Shown here piece by piece: positions 1 through 8,276 of a DNA stretch of 33,283 nucleotides. The notes below the pieces were generated by a model. That model searched no databases. It saw only the letters and a program-made list of their open reading frames with translations, and was not told where the DNA came from. The DNA is from Spirochaetia bacterium (GTDB lineage Bacteria > Spirochaetota > Leptospiria > Leptospirales > Leptonemataceae), in NCBI GenBank assembly GCA_009885105.1, contig VFLI01000105.1, positions 1-33,283 of the forward strand, given 5' to 3'. The translations under genes were made by a program, and so were the position numbers. The stretch's first letter is position 1. Each line of letters begins with the position of its first letter.

Positions 1-90
1 ACACGTAAGTGGGAAGAGGGGATCAGCCACGAAAACTCACGAAAGACACGTAAGTGGGAAGAGGGGATCAGCCACGAAATTTCACGAAAG
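1..90. repeat. 45-bp tandem direct repeat, two copies
   Basis: Two consecutive 45-base units (1-45 and 46-90) begin ACACGTAAGTGGGAAGAGGG and differ at only two positions near the 3' end. Each unit contains CACGAAA-type words that also make up the inverted-pair element immediately downstream, so the tandem looks like a local duplication of part of that element. It may extend beyond the left window edge. No coding function is seen. Confidence 0.85.
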
Positions 91-189
91 GCACGAAAAT
101 AGGAGAGAGAAAGATAATCATTCAATGAAAACCGACCGACCTGAGAAATCGTGATGTCTTCATTCGTGTTTTTTGTGTGTTTTCGTGGC
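71..189. repeat. Inverted-pair intergenic repeat, CACGAAA family
   Basis: The left arm (71-98) reads GCCACGAAATTTCACGAAAG and continues with GCACGAAA. The right arm (163-189) is its imperfect reverse complement, ending TTTTCGTGGC, about 65 bases later. The element could fold into a long imperfect hairpin. It lies just upstream of the phosphofructokinase gene, and the open frame that runs into that gene from 177 is read through the right arm, so that longer N-terminus is probably not real. Bases 1-275 hold only this element and the tandem repeat. Confidence 0.7.
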
Positions 190-275
190 TAAAATTCCTC
201 TTTCCGGCTTTTCTTAGAATTATCCTGTCGGAATACGGCTTGTGGCCGGCTCTGTGCCTCAACCAGGTGGTAACT

Positions 276-1550
276 ATGAATCCTGAAAACACGACAGTCT
301 TCAACCTCGGCGAATGCACGTTTGACTCACCGCTGCAGACCCCGCTCTTCATCGACGACAGCAGCCGCGTTCTTGTGGATGTGCAGTACAATCCAGGCCA
401 GGTTGAAGCGCCCCCCACTTTTGAAAATGCCGGGCCGCGCCGGAAGATCTATTTCAATCCTAAAAAAACAACGGCTGCCATCGTCACCTGCGGGGGGCTG
501 TGCCCCGGTCTGAACAATGTTATTCAGAGTATCGTGCGGATGCTGTATTCCCAGTACGGCGTGAGCAGAATCCTGGGAATTCGTTACGGCTATGAAGGGC
601 TGATCCCGGATTTCGGGCATGAATTTATGGACTTGAATCTGGAGACTGTGGACGACATCGACGAGAAAGGCGGCACCATTCTCGGATCCTCGCGCGGGAA
701 CCAGGATGTGGGACGGATGGTGGACACTCTGGTCAAGAACAAGATTTCAATTCTTTTCGCCATCGGCGGCGACGGCACTCTGCGCGGCGCGGATGCCATC
801 TTTGAAGAAGTGAAGAAACGGGGGCTGAAAATCGCCATTGTCGGAGTGCCCAAAACAATCGACAATGACATCGTCTTCGTATACCGGACTTTTGGATTCA
901 CAACCGCAGTGTCCCACGCGCATTCGGCGCTTCTGGGCGCGCATGCGGAGGCTGCCGGAGCGAAAAACGGAGTGGGTCTGGTAAAAGTAATGGGCCGCGA
1001 TTCCGGTTTCATCGCCGCCTATGCGGCTCTTGCGTCGAGCCAGGTGAATTACGTTTTTCTTCCGGAGGTGCCGATTCGTCTTCACGGTCCCGGCGGTTTT
1101 TTTAATCATCTGAAAGAGCGACTGATTCGAAAAAAGCACGCCGTGATTCTTGTCGCGGAGGGCGCCGGCCAGGAGTATTTCAATACGGCGAAGGAGACGG
1201 ATGCATCGGGCAATGTCAAACACGGCGATATCGGAATATACCTGCGCGACGAAATAAAGAAACATTACGATGCCGAAAAATTCCCCGTGACAATAAAATA
1301 CATCGATCCCAGCTATTTGATAAGAAGTCATCCCCCGTCCGCGGAAGACGCGGTTTTCTGCATCATGCTGGCGCAGAACGCCGTGCATGCGGCGATGGCC
1401 GGCAAGTCTGGCATGCTTGTGGGCTTCTGGAATTCGTATTTCACTTTTGTGCCGCTGTCCTCAATTATCAATCGCAGAAAGAAAGTGGAAAAAAAAGGCT
1501 ATCTCTGGTCCATGGTAAAGGAAAGCACCGGCCAGCCTGATTTTGATTAG
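276..1550 (+). CDS. pfkA: ATP-dependent 6-phosphofructokinase (PPi-PFK-like clade)
   Basis: Phosphorylates fructose 6-phosphate to fructose 1,6-bisphosphate, the committed step of glycolysis, in the cytoplasm. With the ATG at 276 (AGGTGG lies just upstream) the protein has 424 residues. Visible motifs are GGLCPG (about 73-78), GGDGT (164-168), PKTIDND (192-198) and MGRDSGF (239-245). Gly in GGDGT is the state associated with ATP use (PPi enzymes have GGDD), while the Lys in PKTIDND is shared with PPi enzymes. The combination matches the long 'group X' ATP enzymes such as trypanosomal PFK. The N-terminal extension of about 70 residues before the first motif also fits that clade. The frame is open from 177, but those 33 codons run through a repeat arm and are unlikely to be translated. 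Phosphate-donor specificity is inferred from motifs only. Confidence 0.93.
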   Translation: MNPENTTVFNLGECTFDSPLQTPLFIDDSSRVLVDVQYNPGQVEAPPTFENAGPRRKIYFNPKKTTAAIVTCGGLCPGLNNVIQSIVRMLYSQYGVSRILGIRYGYEGLIPDFGHEFMDLNLETVDDIDEKGGTILGSSRGNQDVGRMVDTLVKNKISILFAIGGDGTLRGADAIFEEVKKRGLKIAIVGVPKTIDNDIVFVYRTFGFTTAVSHAHSALLGAHAEAAGAKNGVGLVKVMGRDSGFIAAYAALASSQVNYVFLPEVPIRLHGPGGFFNHLKERLIRKKHAVILVAEGAGQEYFNTAKETDASGNVKHGDIGIYLRDEIKKHYDAEKFPVTIKYIDPSYLIRSHPPSAEDAVFCIMLAQNAVHAAMAGKSGMLVGFWNSYFTFVPLSSIINRRKKVEKKGYLWSMVKESTGQPDFD

Positions 1551-1567
1551 GGAAGGGTAAGATTTTT

Positions 1568-1723
1568 TTCACGCAGAGCCTGCAGGAGACGCAGAGATAG
1601 AAGAAATCATGGGAAGAAAATAGAAGCTGACGACGCTGGAAAGCGTCCCGCCTGGACTTGGTGATGCCCGCCATTCGCAGCATTCTCAATCCTTCCTCTG
1701 CGTTCCTTGCGCCCTCTGCGTGA
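1568..1723. repeat. Inverted-pair intergenic repeat, CGCAGAG family (copy 1)
   Basis: The left arm (1568-1597) starts TTCACGCAGAGCCTGCAGGA. The right arm (1694-1723) is an imperfect reverse complement ending CCCTCTGCGTGA. About 95 unrelated bases separate the arms. The element fills the gap between the convergent phosphofructokinase and heme O synthase genes. A second copy occurs at 5738-5874. Confidence 0.75.
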
Positions 1724-1743
1724 GATCTTTTTCTCTATGTATA

Positions 1744-2643
1744 TTAAATGAATTGCTTCACAATTGCGTCCACGGCGAAGCCGGCGATCAGGGACGGCAG
1801 ATAGAACAGTGATGTAAAGAACATAATTCTGGCGTTCTCACCGGATGAATTTCGCATGCATATAAATGCGGATCGGAGAAAAAATAATCCGGCGATGATG
1901 CTCAGAGTCAGATAGGCCCAGCCCGCCATTCCTATGACTACGGGAAGAGCCGCCACAAACATTAAGAAAATCGTATAGATAAAAGCATGCAGAGCGCTCC
2001 TTTCAGAGCCCGCCACAACGACGATGGTACGGATGCCGGCCTTTTCATAATCCTCGCGCCGGTATATTGAAATCGCGATTACATGAGGAAGCTGCCAGAT
2101 GTAAAGCACGGCGCAAAGAGCCAGACCCGGCAGCTCAATCTTTCCTGTGGCGGCCGTCCATCCCATGAGAGGGGGCATGGCGCCGGCAAAGGCTCCGATC
2201 TGCAGAGCCAGAGGAGTCACGGTTTTCAGTGGAGTGTATATCCCCGCATACACGAAAAGCGCGGCAAAGGCCAGGAGAGCTGTCAGAGGATTGACGGTAA
2301 AATACAGAACGACCATGGAGGCAATGCCGCATATCAGTCCGATCGTAAGCGCGACAGCGGGAGACACTCGTTTTTGCGGCAGCGGCCGGTCGGCGGTGCG
2401 TTTCATCAGACCGTCCGTGTCTCTTTCCAGATACATATTCAGTATGCCGGCACTGGCAATTGCCAGGGCGGTGCCGACAATGGCCTTCAGGCAGAGCAGC
2501 AGATCCGAACGGGGAGCTATGGCAAATCCGCCCAGAGTCATCAGGGCGTTCATAAAAAGGACATTGGGTTTCACCAGAAGGATCAGATCTTTGATGTAAG
2601 CGGCGGCGCTTACATGGGACCGCTGTGACGCGCTTTTTTCCAT
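1744..2643 (-). CDS. ctaB: Heme O synthase (protoheme IX farnesyltransferase)
   Basis: UbiA-family integral membrane prenyltransferase that adds a farnesyl group to heme b to make heme O for heme-copper enzymes. The allylic-diphosphate motif NMYLERDTDGLMKRT, followed by DRPLP, is present, as is the second Asp region around YRREDYEKAG. About eight hydrophobic segments follow. The ATG at 2643 gives 299 residues, a normal length. A TTG at 2658 overlaps the stop of the upstream cytochrome b fusion gene (TTGA) and could add five residues. It is the last gene of the minus-strand respiratory operon, so its product probably serves the subunit I encoded upstream. No ctaA (heme A synthase) is in the window, so whether the final cofactor is heme O or A cannot be told. 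Confidence 0.93.
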   Translation of the reverse strand: MEKSASQRSHVSAAAYIKDLILLVKPNVLFMNALMTLGGFAIAPRSDLLLCLKAIVGTALAIASAGILNMYLERDTDGLMKRTADRPLPQKRVSPAVALTIGLICGIASMVVLYFTVNPLTALLAFAALFVYAGIYTPLKTVTPLALQIGAFAGAMPPLMGWTAATGKIELPGLALCAVLYIWQLPHVIAISIYRREDYEKAGIRTIVVVAGSERSALHAFIYTIFLMFVAALPVVIGMAGWAYLTLSIIAGLFFLRSAFICMRNSSGENARIMFFTSLFYLPSLIAGFAVDAIVKQFI

Positions 2644-2654
2644 TGCAATGCTTC

Positions 2655-4730
2655 TCAATACCAGGTGAACCCTCCGGTTCTGTCAAAGAGAACCACTTTT
2701 CTTTTCCATCTTGAGAATTCCATCTCATTTTCTCCGGCAAACTTCCATTCGGAAGCGTCCAGTGTGTCGCCGATTTCAATCCGGACTCTGTGTTTTCCCT
2801 CCAGAACTGGAATATTTTCAATGGCCAGACTCGTTCCATCCTGCCAGAGTCCGGAAGCTCTGTAGGAGCCGGAAGCAGACTGCTTTCCATCGACAAAAAT
2901 CCGCATTCGCACTTCAGCCCGTTTTCTCTCACATACCTTGCCGGAGGCCGATCTCATGTGTGCCGGCCGTCTTTGAATTTCCTCATCCGTCATCTGCCGG
3001 CAGTTCTCTGAAACCACTCCAGGATGGTTAAAAGAAACAACGAGCAGTGGATCGCCGGTAAAGGGCGTGGAGTAGAGAAGGTCGCTTCCGATAAAAGTTA
3101 AGAAACAAAGGAGGGCCGCCAGGCAGATACCCGCCATTGCCGATACGAATGCATTGTATTTTCTTGCCGAATTCAGCAGAGTTCCCGGCAGATGGTTCTC
3201 CAGCGTTTCCTTTTGAAATTTCAGAACTTTCTTTACCGCCTCGCCTGAACTCAAACCGTCGATCTGAAAGTACGCCAGCTTCCCTTCTGCGGCATGGTCC
3301 GCGCGGAATTCAGGATCAATGCCTCCCGACAATCGCAGCTGGGTGATGTCTCCTCCGGACCTGTAAGAACATTCGCCCGGTCCGCAGCCGATGATGCAGA
3401 TTCCGGCCGCGCCTGTTCTCAGAAGTCTTTCCATCAGCCGCGAATGAAGCATGCCCGTGCAGGGCACGGAGAAAACGCGGCAGCCCGGCAGCTCCTGCGA
3501 AACTCCAGACTCCCGGTCAAAACGGATAGAGCGGCCGGCGGAAGAAGAGCAGACAAAGACGGCAAACAGCGGTTCTCTATTTTTCTGAGACGATTCGAAC
3601 CATCTGTCCATAACATCAATCATATCGCGCGATGAATTGTGCGGAAGCGTTGCGGCCAGAGTCGGGCAGGAACCGGAACAGATGCCGCAGCCTGTGCACA
3701 GAGAAGGATTGATTGTCGAAAGCAGCGATTGACCTTCGCCTCGCGGGACCATTGTGATAGCGTTGTAAGGGCAGTCGCGGTAGCAGTGCGTGCAGCCGTC
3801 GCAGGATTTTTCCCTGATCGTCGCTGTTTTCTCGCGGCGGCGCAGCCAGGGAATGGAATACAGCACGATTCCCGTCAGAAGAAAGCCGGCCCAGTATATG
3901 CCGCCGCTCATTCTTTCTATAAAAAAAAGAGGGAACATGTACAGCCAGTCCATCGTAAACATTTGAGGCGAGACGGCCATGTCGGCAGGCGCGGCATTGT
4001 ATGCGGGCTTCAGCAGGGACAGAACCACAAGCGATGCGCTTATCCAGATCGTCATGGTCCGGCCCGTCAGAAAATTCGGCCTGTTCAGGCGGGCGATGTG
4101 CAGCCATAGAGAAGCGGTCATGAAAAGCGGCAAAAGCATATGAAAGAAAAAAACAATAAAAAATAAAAAAGAATTCAGATGATCGTTGGTAAGGAATGAA
4201 CGCGACATCGGCTCGTCAAAGATGGGAATGATGTCGAGAAGTTTCGCGCTGCCCAGAGCGATCTGTCTGGCTCGCACATCCCAGACAAGCCAGTAGCCGG
4301 TCCAGCCGATGACCCAGAGAACTGCAAGCGCAAGAAGTCCAGTGATCCAGGCAATCCAGCGCACCCGGGTGAATCGTCCTGCGAAAAATATCTTTAAAGC
4401 GTGGATCAAAATGCATACGATGGCCCCGTCAGAACTGTAGCGGTGAAGGGAGCGCATCAGCTGAGGCAGGAACGAATCTTTCAAATTCTCCAAAGATGAC
4501 CAGGCCTGCGAGACGCTGGGAGTGTACCAGATGAGCAGAAAGATACCGGACACAGTTGCAATGATCAGAAGCGTATTCGCAATCGCTCCGAGCTGTGTGA
4601 GAGGATTGAGAGAAACAGGAATCAATTTGTGTATGATTTTGTTTGGCCAGAGAAACAGCCTGAGTACAGGTCGAAAAAGGACATCGGTCCTTTCTCCGGA
4701 ATTTACGGCAAGTTTGGAATCAGCGCTCAT
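2655..4730 (-). CDS. Cytochrome b / 2x[4Fe-4S] / MvhD-like fusion protein
   Basis: A 691-residue multidomain redox protein. Residues about 25-240 form a cytochrome b N-terminal domain with two spaced His pairs, His96/His110 and His197/His211, each 14 apart as in bis-heme cytochromes b. After further membrane segments come two ferredoxin motifs: Cys310/313/316/320 and Cys345/348/351/355. Residues about 388-460 resemble the MvhD/FrhD 'hydrogenase iron-sulfur subunit' domain, with FVCSSSAGRS, VPCTGMLHSRLMERLL and GCGPGECSYRSG carrying Cys394, 424, 449 and 454. One more membrane helix (about 530-553) precedes a C-terminal domain of about 135 residues that I do not recognise. It lies 24 bases after the Sco stop and overlaps the start region of ctaB. 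No Rieske or cytochrome c1 gene is nearby, so it is not an ordinary bc complex. Electron exchange between quinones and a soluble carrier is an inference. Confidence 0.85.
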   Translation of the reverse strand: MSADSKLAVNSGERTDVLFRPVLRLFLWPNKIIHKLIPVSLNPLTQLGAIANTLLIIATVSGIFLLIWYTPSVSQAWSSLENLKDSFLPQLMRSLHRYSSDGAIVCILIHALKIFFAGRFTRVRWIAWITGLLALAVLWVIGWTGYWLVWDVRARQIALGSAKLLDIIPIFDEPMSRSFLTNDHLNSFLFFIVFFFHMLLPLFMTASLWLHIARLNRPNFLTGRTMTIWISASLVVLSLLKPAYNAAPADMAVSPQMFTMDWLYMFPLFFIERMSGGIYWAGFLLTGIVLYSIPWLRRREKTATIREKSCDGCTHCYRDCPYNAITMVPRGEGQSLLSTINPSLCTGCGICSGSCPTLAATLPHNSSRDMIDVMDRWFESSQKNREPLFAVFVCSSSAGRSIRFDRESGVSQELPGCRVFSVPCTGMLHSRLMERLLRTGAAGICIIGCGPGECSYRSGGDITQLRLSGGIDPEFRADHAAEGKLAYFQIDGLSSGEAVKKVLKFQKETLENHLPGTLLNSARKYNAFVSAMAGICLAALLCFLTFIGSDLLYSTPFTGDPLLVVSFNHPGVVSENCRQMTDEEIQRRPAHMRSASGKVCERKRAEVRMRIFVDGKQSASGSYRASGLWQDGTSLAIENIPVLEGKHRVRIEIGDTLDASEWKFAGENEMEFSRWKRKVVLFDRTGGFTWY

Positions 4731-4754
4731 GAATAGCCAGAAATTGAGGAGAGT

Positions 4755-5687
4755 TTACTGCATCGACCTTTTTTCTTCCAGAAGAAGCGTAACGGCCTCA
4801 GTCAGGAGTTTTTCCTGAGCCGGGCCCAGGCCAAGACGAAATGCAATTCTTCCATTTCTATCGGTCAGAAGTATCACATTGGCATGATCGATCGCATTCG
4901 TTTCAAGATTTCGCCGGGATCCAATGCTCAGTGTTGTTAAAAGATCATGAACCTGGCCGGAATCGCCGGTGAGGAGCTGATACCGGGGCAGAGGAAGATT
5001 CTGCGATCGGGATGCGGCGGCCAGTGTCTGGACGGTGTCGTGTTCCGGATCGAGCGTGAGTGCCATGACGGTGAGATCGTCAGAGTTTTTCTGTGCCTCC
5101 ACCGCTTTTTTTATCTGGTTGATGATCAGTGGGCAGGTATTGTGACACGTTGTATAAAATGCCGTAATGAGAACAACCCGTCCCCGGTAATCCGCAAGCG
5201 ACACAGGACGACCGGCCTGATTGGTCAAACGGATTGCCGGACCGGCCAGAGATGTTCGCAAATCTTTAAGATGGACGCTGTCCGCTGTGACCGGTTTGAA
5301 AGTCAGGGCAAAAAAGGCGGCGGCGGCAAAAACAGCCGCAAAAGAGATAAATGAATGCAGAATAACGGCCCGCCGCGGAGCTTCGAGTATGGTCCGCCGC
5401 CATACAATAAATATTATGAGACCCAGAACAAGAGGATCGAGAAAAAACATGATTTCGCTTACCAGGGCATCGCTGTCTTCATCCGCGCCAAAACACCACT
5501 TGCGGAAGTCAGCCGCAAACGCGCCGAGCGCTCCGTCGGTCGCCGGAAACAAAATCAGAACACCAACAAGAATAGAAACTGAGATCAAAAGAGACAGCCC
5601 CAGAAGAGGAAAAGTATGACCGGAAAAAAAACGACCCCTTGAAACTGAAGGCTCCGGGATACTTGGAATATTTTCTATATTTTCCAT
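4755..5687 (-). CDS. Sco/SenC-family copper chaperone with N-terminal membrane domain
   Basis: Thioredoxin-fold copper chaperone/thiol reductase that helps assemble the CuA centre. The C-terminal half has the CxxxC copper motif in TTCHNTCP (Cys181/Cys185) and the conserved distal His in AIDHANVILL. The protein is longer than typical Sco1 because about 130 residues with three hydrophobic segments (about 27-48, 79-96, 109-129) precede the Sco domain; usual Sco proteins have one anchor. The ATG at 5687 is preferred (310 residues). The frame stays open to a TTG at 5795, but those 36 codons are translated from the CGCAGAG repeat. The gene follows a CuA subunit II and subunit I in one operon, so it probably metallates that CuA site. 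Confidence 0.9.
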   Translation of the reverse strand: MENIENIPSIPEPSVSRGRFFSGHTFPLLGLSLLISVSILVGVLILFPATDGALGAFAADFRKWCFGADEDSDALVSEIMFFLDPLVLGLIIFIVWRRTILEAPRRAVILHSFISFAAVFAAAAFFALTFKPVTADSVHLKDLRTSLAGPAIRLTNQAGRPVSLADYRGRVVLITAFYTTCHNTCPLIINQIKKAVEAQKNSDDLTVMALTLDPEHDTVQTLAAASRSQNLPLPRYQLLTGDSGQVHDLLTTLSIGSRRNLETNAIDHANVILLTDRNGRIAFRLGLGPAQEKLLTEAVTLLLEEKRSMQ

Positions 5688-5737
5688 ACAAGCCTGAATA
5701 GGGCCTTGGTATTGAACAACGGTTGCATACCCAGGGA

Positions 5738-5874
5738 TTTCACGCAGAGGGTCGCGGAGTCCGCAGAGAAGGGAAAGCAATTTGAATCGGTGCAACGGCT
5801 CAATGTATCCGGTTCACCGTTCAGGTTTTTTCTTTCCTGTTTTGCTCTGCGCTCTTTGCGGTCTCTGCGTGAAA
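5738..5874. repeat. Inverted-pair intergenic repeat, CGCAGAG family (copy 2), inside the operon
   Basis: The left arm (5738-5769) reads TTTCACGCAGAGGGTCGCGG and continues to CCGCAGAGA. The right arm (5844-5874) is an imperfect reverse complement ending GTCTCTGCGTGAAA. The loop is about 75 bases. It sits in the 206-base gap between the subunit I stop and the Sco start, the only large gap in the operon. As RNA it could form a long hairpin that affects stability or read-through to the downstream genes. Confidence 0.75.
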
Positions 5875-5893
5875 TTTATTCCTTTTCTATATC

Positions 5894-7672
5894 TTAACGA
5901 ACCGGCCAGACGTCGGCCAGCGCTTTCCAGTTTGCAAAGTAATATACGATGAAACTGACAAGCAGAATCGTCACAAGCACCATCGTGCCCGGTATCTTAT
6001 GTCCGTCTTTCTGTGAATCGGTTGATTTCAGCGCGTCTCCGCTGCCGCCGACAGTCGTCGCGACTCCCCAGTCTTCCATCTTCTGTCCCGCATTGGAACG
6101 TCCGAAGAAAACCGTCACCACAGTCAGCAGTATGAATATCAAGAGTCCGCTGAAGGCGATGATACCGCCGATTCCAAGAATTCCCAGCCACATATGCGCG
6201 ATCGAATCAAACTCGGCCTTGATAGGCGCGCCCACGAAATTCACATCATAGTGACGACGCGGAACACCATACGATCCGGCAAACTGCATGCCCAGAATCA
6301 CCATCAGGATGCCGATTACAAAAATGTACGGCTGGATTCTTGCCAGTCCTTTGAGCACATACTCTCTCTGGAAAATCAGAGGAACGACATAGTATGCCAG
6401 TCCCATGAATGCTACCGTGGTTCCGCCCACGACAGTAGCGTGGAAGTGGCCCGGTATGCGCAGAGTGTTGTGCGCCAGAATATTGATCTGCTGTGTGCCG
6501 AGTGTAACGCCTGTTATACCGCCGATAAATCCAAAAATCACAAGCGACATGAATATCGATGAAAATCCCGGATTGCGCCAGGGAAGAGCGCGCAGCCATC
6601 CGAAAACGCCGCGTGTGTGTCCCTTGGCCCGCATGGCCGACTCAATAGAAGCCGGAACCGTGAATCCATGGATCAGAGAAGCCAGAACGGCCAGATACAT
6701 GGCATAGCCTGTATTCCAGATTTTCCAACCGGCGCTCACGCCTGGATCCACCAGAAGGTGGTGCGCGGAAGCGATGTTGATAAACAGAATGTACAGCACG
6801 AATGCCACCCGGCAGACGGCCTGATTCAGAGGCTTGGCGCCGACAGTCAGAGTCGCAATCATGTACCAGATGGATACCATTGCCGCCACATTGATCTGCT
6901 GTGACTGATGCCCGAGGCCCCACCATACCAGACGGTATACTCCGGCATCCAGACCATTTACCGGAATGATGCTGATGCCCCATTGATTGAGGGACCAGAT
7001 AAAAGACGGTATGTAGATTGCCGCGCCGTGAAGCAGAGTTACAACGGCGATGATGCCGGCCGTGATGGCTCCGAACACAACAAGAGGGACAGAACCCGCG
7101 TAGGTTTTGTCGCGCCGGGCGATGTACAGAGTGGCAAAAAAATTAAAAACGCCTGTCAGGGTTCCCACTGCAAAAAGGATAATTCCCAGATAGAAGAAAG
7201 GATGCGCCATGATCGGCGCATACGATGTCATCAGGACATCGGATCTTCCGTCAAGGATCATAATTTCAACCAGCAGCGATCCCGCCACCATCAATCCAAA
7301 TGACACCCAGGCCACTCCTTTGGAGAACAGCCGGGAATTCAAGAGACTGGTTCCCGCGAAATACAGGATGGCGATTTCCATAAAAATGATCCAGAAGATC
7401 AGCATGGAAAGACCGTGCATTGTCAGGATTCTGTAAAACCAGACTTCATTCAAAAGATGCAGTGTCGGCCAGCGGGTCAGTGCGAGCAGGATTGCCGCGA
7501 CGGCTCCCACAAGCAGAAATACAACAGCCATCACCGCGTTCAGGCGGATAAAGAGCTGCGCATTCAGGCAGACAGAAAGACCGGTGGTGTCGCATGTGCG
7601 CACTTCGGCTGCCCTGTGATTGGGCCGGGCCGGAAGCGCGTCTTCGTTCATTGTTGTCGATTTAACGCTCAT
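5894..7672 (-). CDS. Heme-copper oxidoreductase subunit I without the active-site Tyr (candidate NO reductase)
   Basis: Catalytic membrane subunit, 592 residues with 12 or more hydrophobic helices. All six metal-binding histidines are visible: low-spin heme His86 (TMHGLSMLIFW) and His411, high-spin heme His409 (both in RIPGHFHATVVGG), and CuB His255 (WWGLGHQSQQ), His304 and His305 (SAHHLLVDPG). The HHxxxDPG loop resembles B-family (ba3-type) enzymes. In oxidases helix VI reads GHPEVY, with the cross-linked Tyr four residues after the His. Here it reads GHQSQQ and the equivalent residue is Gln259. Loss of this Tyr is typical of NO reductases in the superfamily. The start ATG has GTGGAG upstream and lies three bases after the subunit II stop. 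NO as substrate is inferred; a modified O2 reductase is the main alternative. Confidence 0.88.
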   Translation of the reverse strand: MSVKSTTMNEDALPARPNHRAAEVRTCDTTGLSVCLNAQLFIRLNAVMAVVFLLVGAVAAILLALTRWPTLHLLNEVWFYRILTMHGLSMLIFWIIFMEIAILYFAGTSLLNSRLFSKGVAWVSFGLMVAGSLLVEIMILDGRSDVLMTSYAPIMAHPFFYLGIILFAVGTLTGVFNFFATLYIARRDKTYAGSVPLVVFGAITAGIIAVVTLLHGAAIYIPSFIWSLNQWGISIIPVNGLDAGVYRLVWWGLGHQSQQINVAAMVSIWYMIATLTVGAKPLNQAVCRVAFVLYILFINIASAHHLLVDPGVSAGWKIWNTGYAMYLAVLASLIHGFTVPASIESAMRAKGHTRGVFGWLRALPWRNPGFSSIFMSLVIFGFIGGITGVTLGTQQINILAHNTLRIPGHFHATVVGGTTVAFMGLAYYVVPLIFQREYVLKGLARIQPYIFVIGILMVILGMQFAGSYGVPRRHYDVNFVGAPIKAEFDSIAHMWLGILGIGGIIAFSGLLIFILLTVVTVFFGRSNAGQKMEDWGVATTVGGSGDALKSTDSQKDGHKIPGTMVLVTILLVSFIVYYFANWKALADVWPVR

Positions 7673-7675
7673 ATT

Positions 7676-8257
7676 TTACTCCACTACCTCGATTTTGCCT
7701 GTCATTTTGTGATGTCCGAGGCCGCAGAACTCGTTGCAGATGATTTGATAGTCACCTTTTGTCGGCGTTACGGTCAGCACATGGTCATAACCAGGTAAAA
7801 TTTGAAAATTCATGTTCATTGGCTGCAATGAAAATCCATGCTGATATGTTTCTCCAGAGATGTGGATTCTGTAAGTCTGACCGGCTTTCAGTCTGAGAAC
7901 CGGTGTCCAGTACCACAGTCGGGCATAAAGATAGGCATCACCGCCGGGCGATGGTTCAACAACGGGGAACCTGGTGTCCGTAATAAGAACTCCTTTGTCG
8001 TCACGAACTTCCGCGAAAACTGGATTCCCCTTTTCGTCAAGAACAGCATTGGATTTTACAAAGCTGTCGACGCGCGCGGCAAATGCCGTTTGGTCAACAC
8101 GATAGGCTTCGCCTGTGCTGTTCTGCTTGCCTTTGAAATGCCACATGGTCATCATCACGAACATCACCAGGCACCAGGTCAATGCAAGACCTATCCATAC
8201 TCTTTCAGCTCCTTCGGGAGCGTGAAACCAGTTTTTTTCTGGCGCATATATACTCAT
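7676..8257 (-). CDS. Cytochrome c oxidase subunit II-like protein with CuA site
   Basis: A 193-residue protein with one N-terminal hydrophobic helix (about 18-40) and a periplasmic cupredoxin domain. The binuclear CuA ligand set is complete: His140 (YQHGFS), Cys174, Glu176, Cys178, His182 and Met185, in CNEFCGLGHHKM. It should therefore accept electrons from a soluble cytochrome c or cupredoxin and pass them to the heme-copper subunit. No cytochrome c gene or CXXCH motif occurs in this operon, so the donor must be encoded elsewhere. AAAGGAG lies upstream of the ATG. The single-helix form and the B-family features of the neighbouring subunit I suggest a ba3-like or CuA-NOR-like complex. Confidence 0.93.
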   Translation of the reverse strand: MSIYAPEKNWFHAPEGAERVWIGLALTWCLVMFVMMTMWHFKGKQNSTGEAYRVDQTAFAARVDSFVKSNAVLDEKGNPVFAEVRDDKGVLITDTRFPVVEPSPGGDAYLYARLWYWTPVLRLKAGQTYRIHISGETYQHGFSLQPMNMNFQILPGYDHVLTVTPTKGDYQIICNEFCGLGHHKMTGKIEVVE

Positions 8258-8276
8258 TTTTTTTGCTCCTTTTTAA

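Noticed and set aside
1-90. CRISPR-like direct repeat
   Set aside because: Only two abutting 45-base copies with no spacer and no cas genes. It is a simple tandem duplication.
177-275. N-terminal extension of phosphofructokinase
   Set aside because: The codons run through the right arm of the CACGAAA repeat and have no ribosome site, whereas the ATG at 276 has AGGTGG upstream.
2135-2932. 265-codon open frame overlapping ctaB and the cytochrome b fusion
   Set aside because: It is in another frame of two clearly recognised genes, and its translation has the odd Arg/His/Ser-rich composition of a shadow frame.
5796-5893. Additional gene in the gap between subunit I and Sco
   Set aside because: The frames there are translations of the repeat arms, with no ribosome site and no protein-like features.
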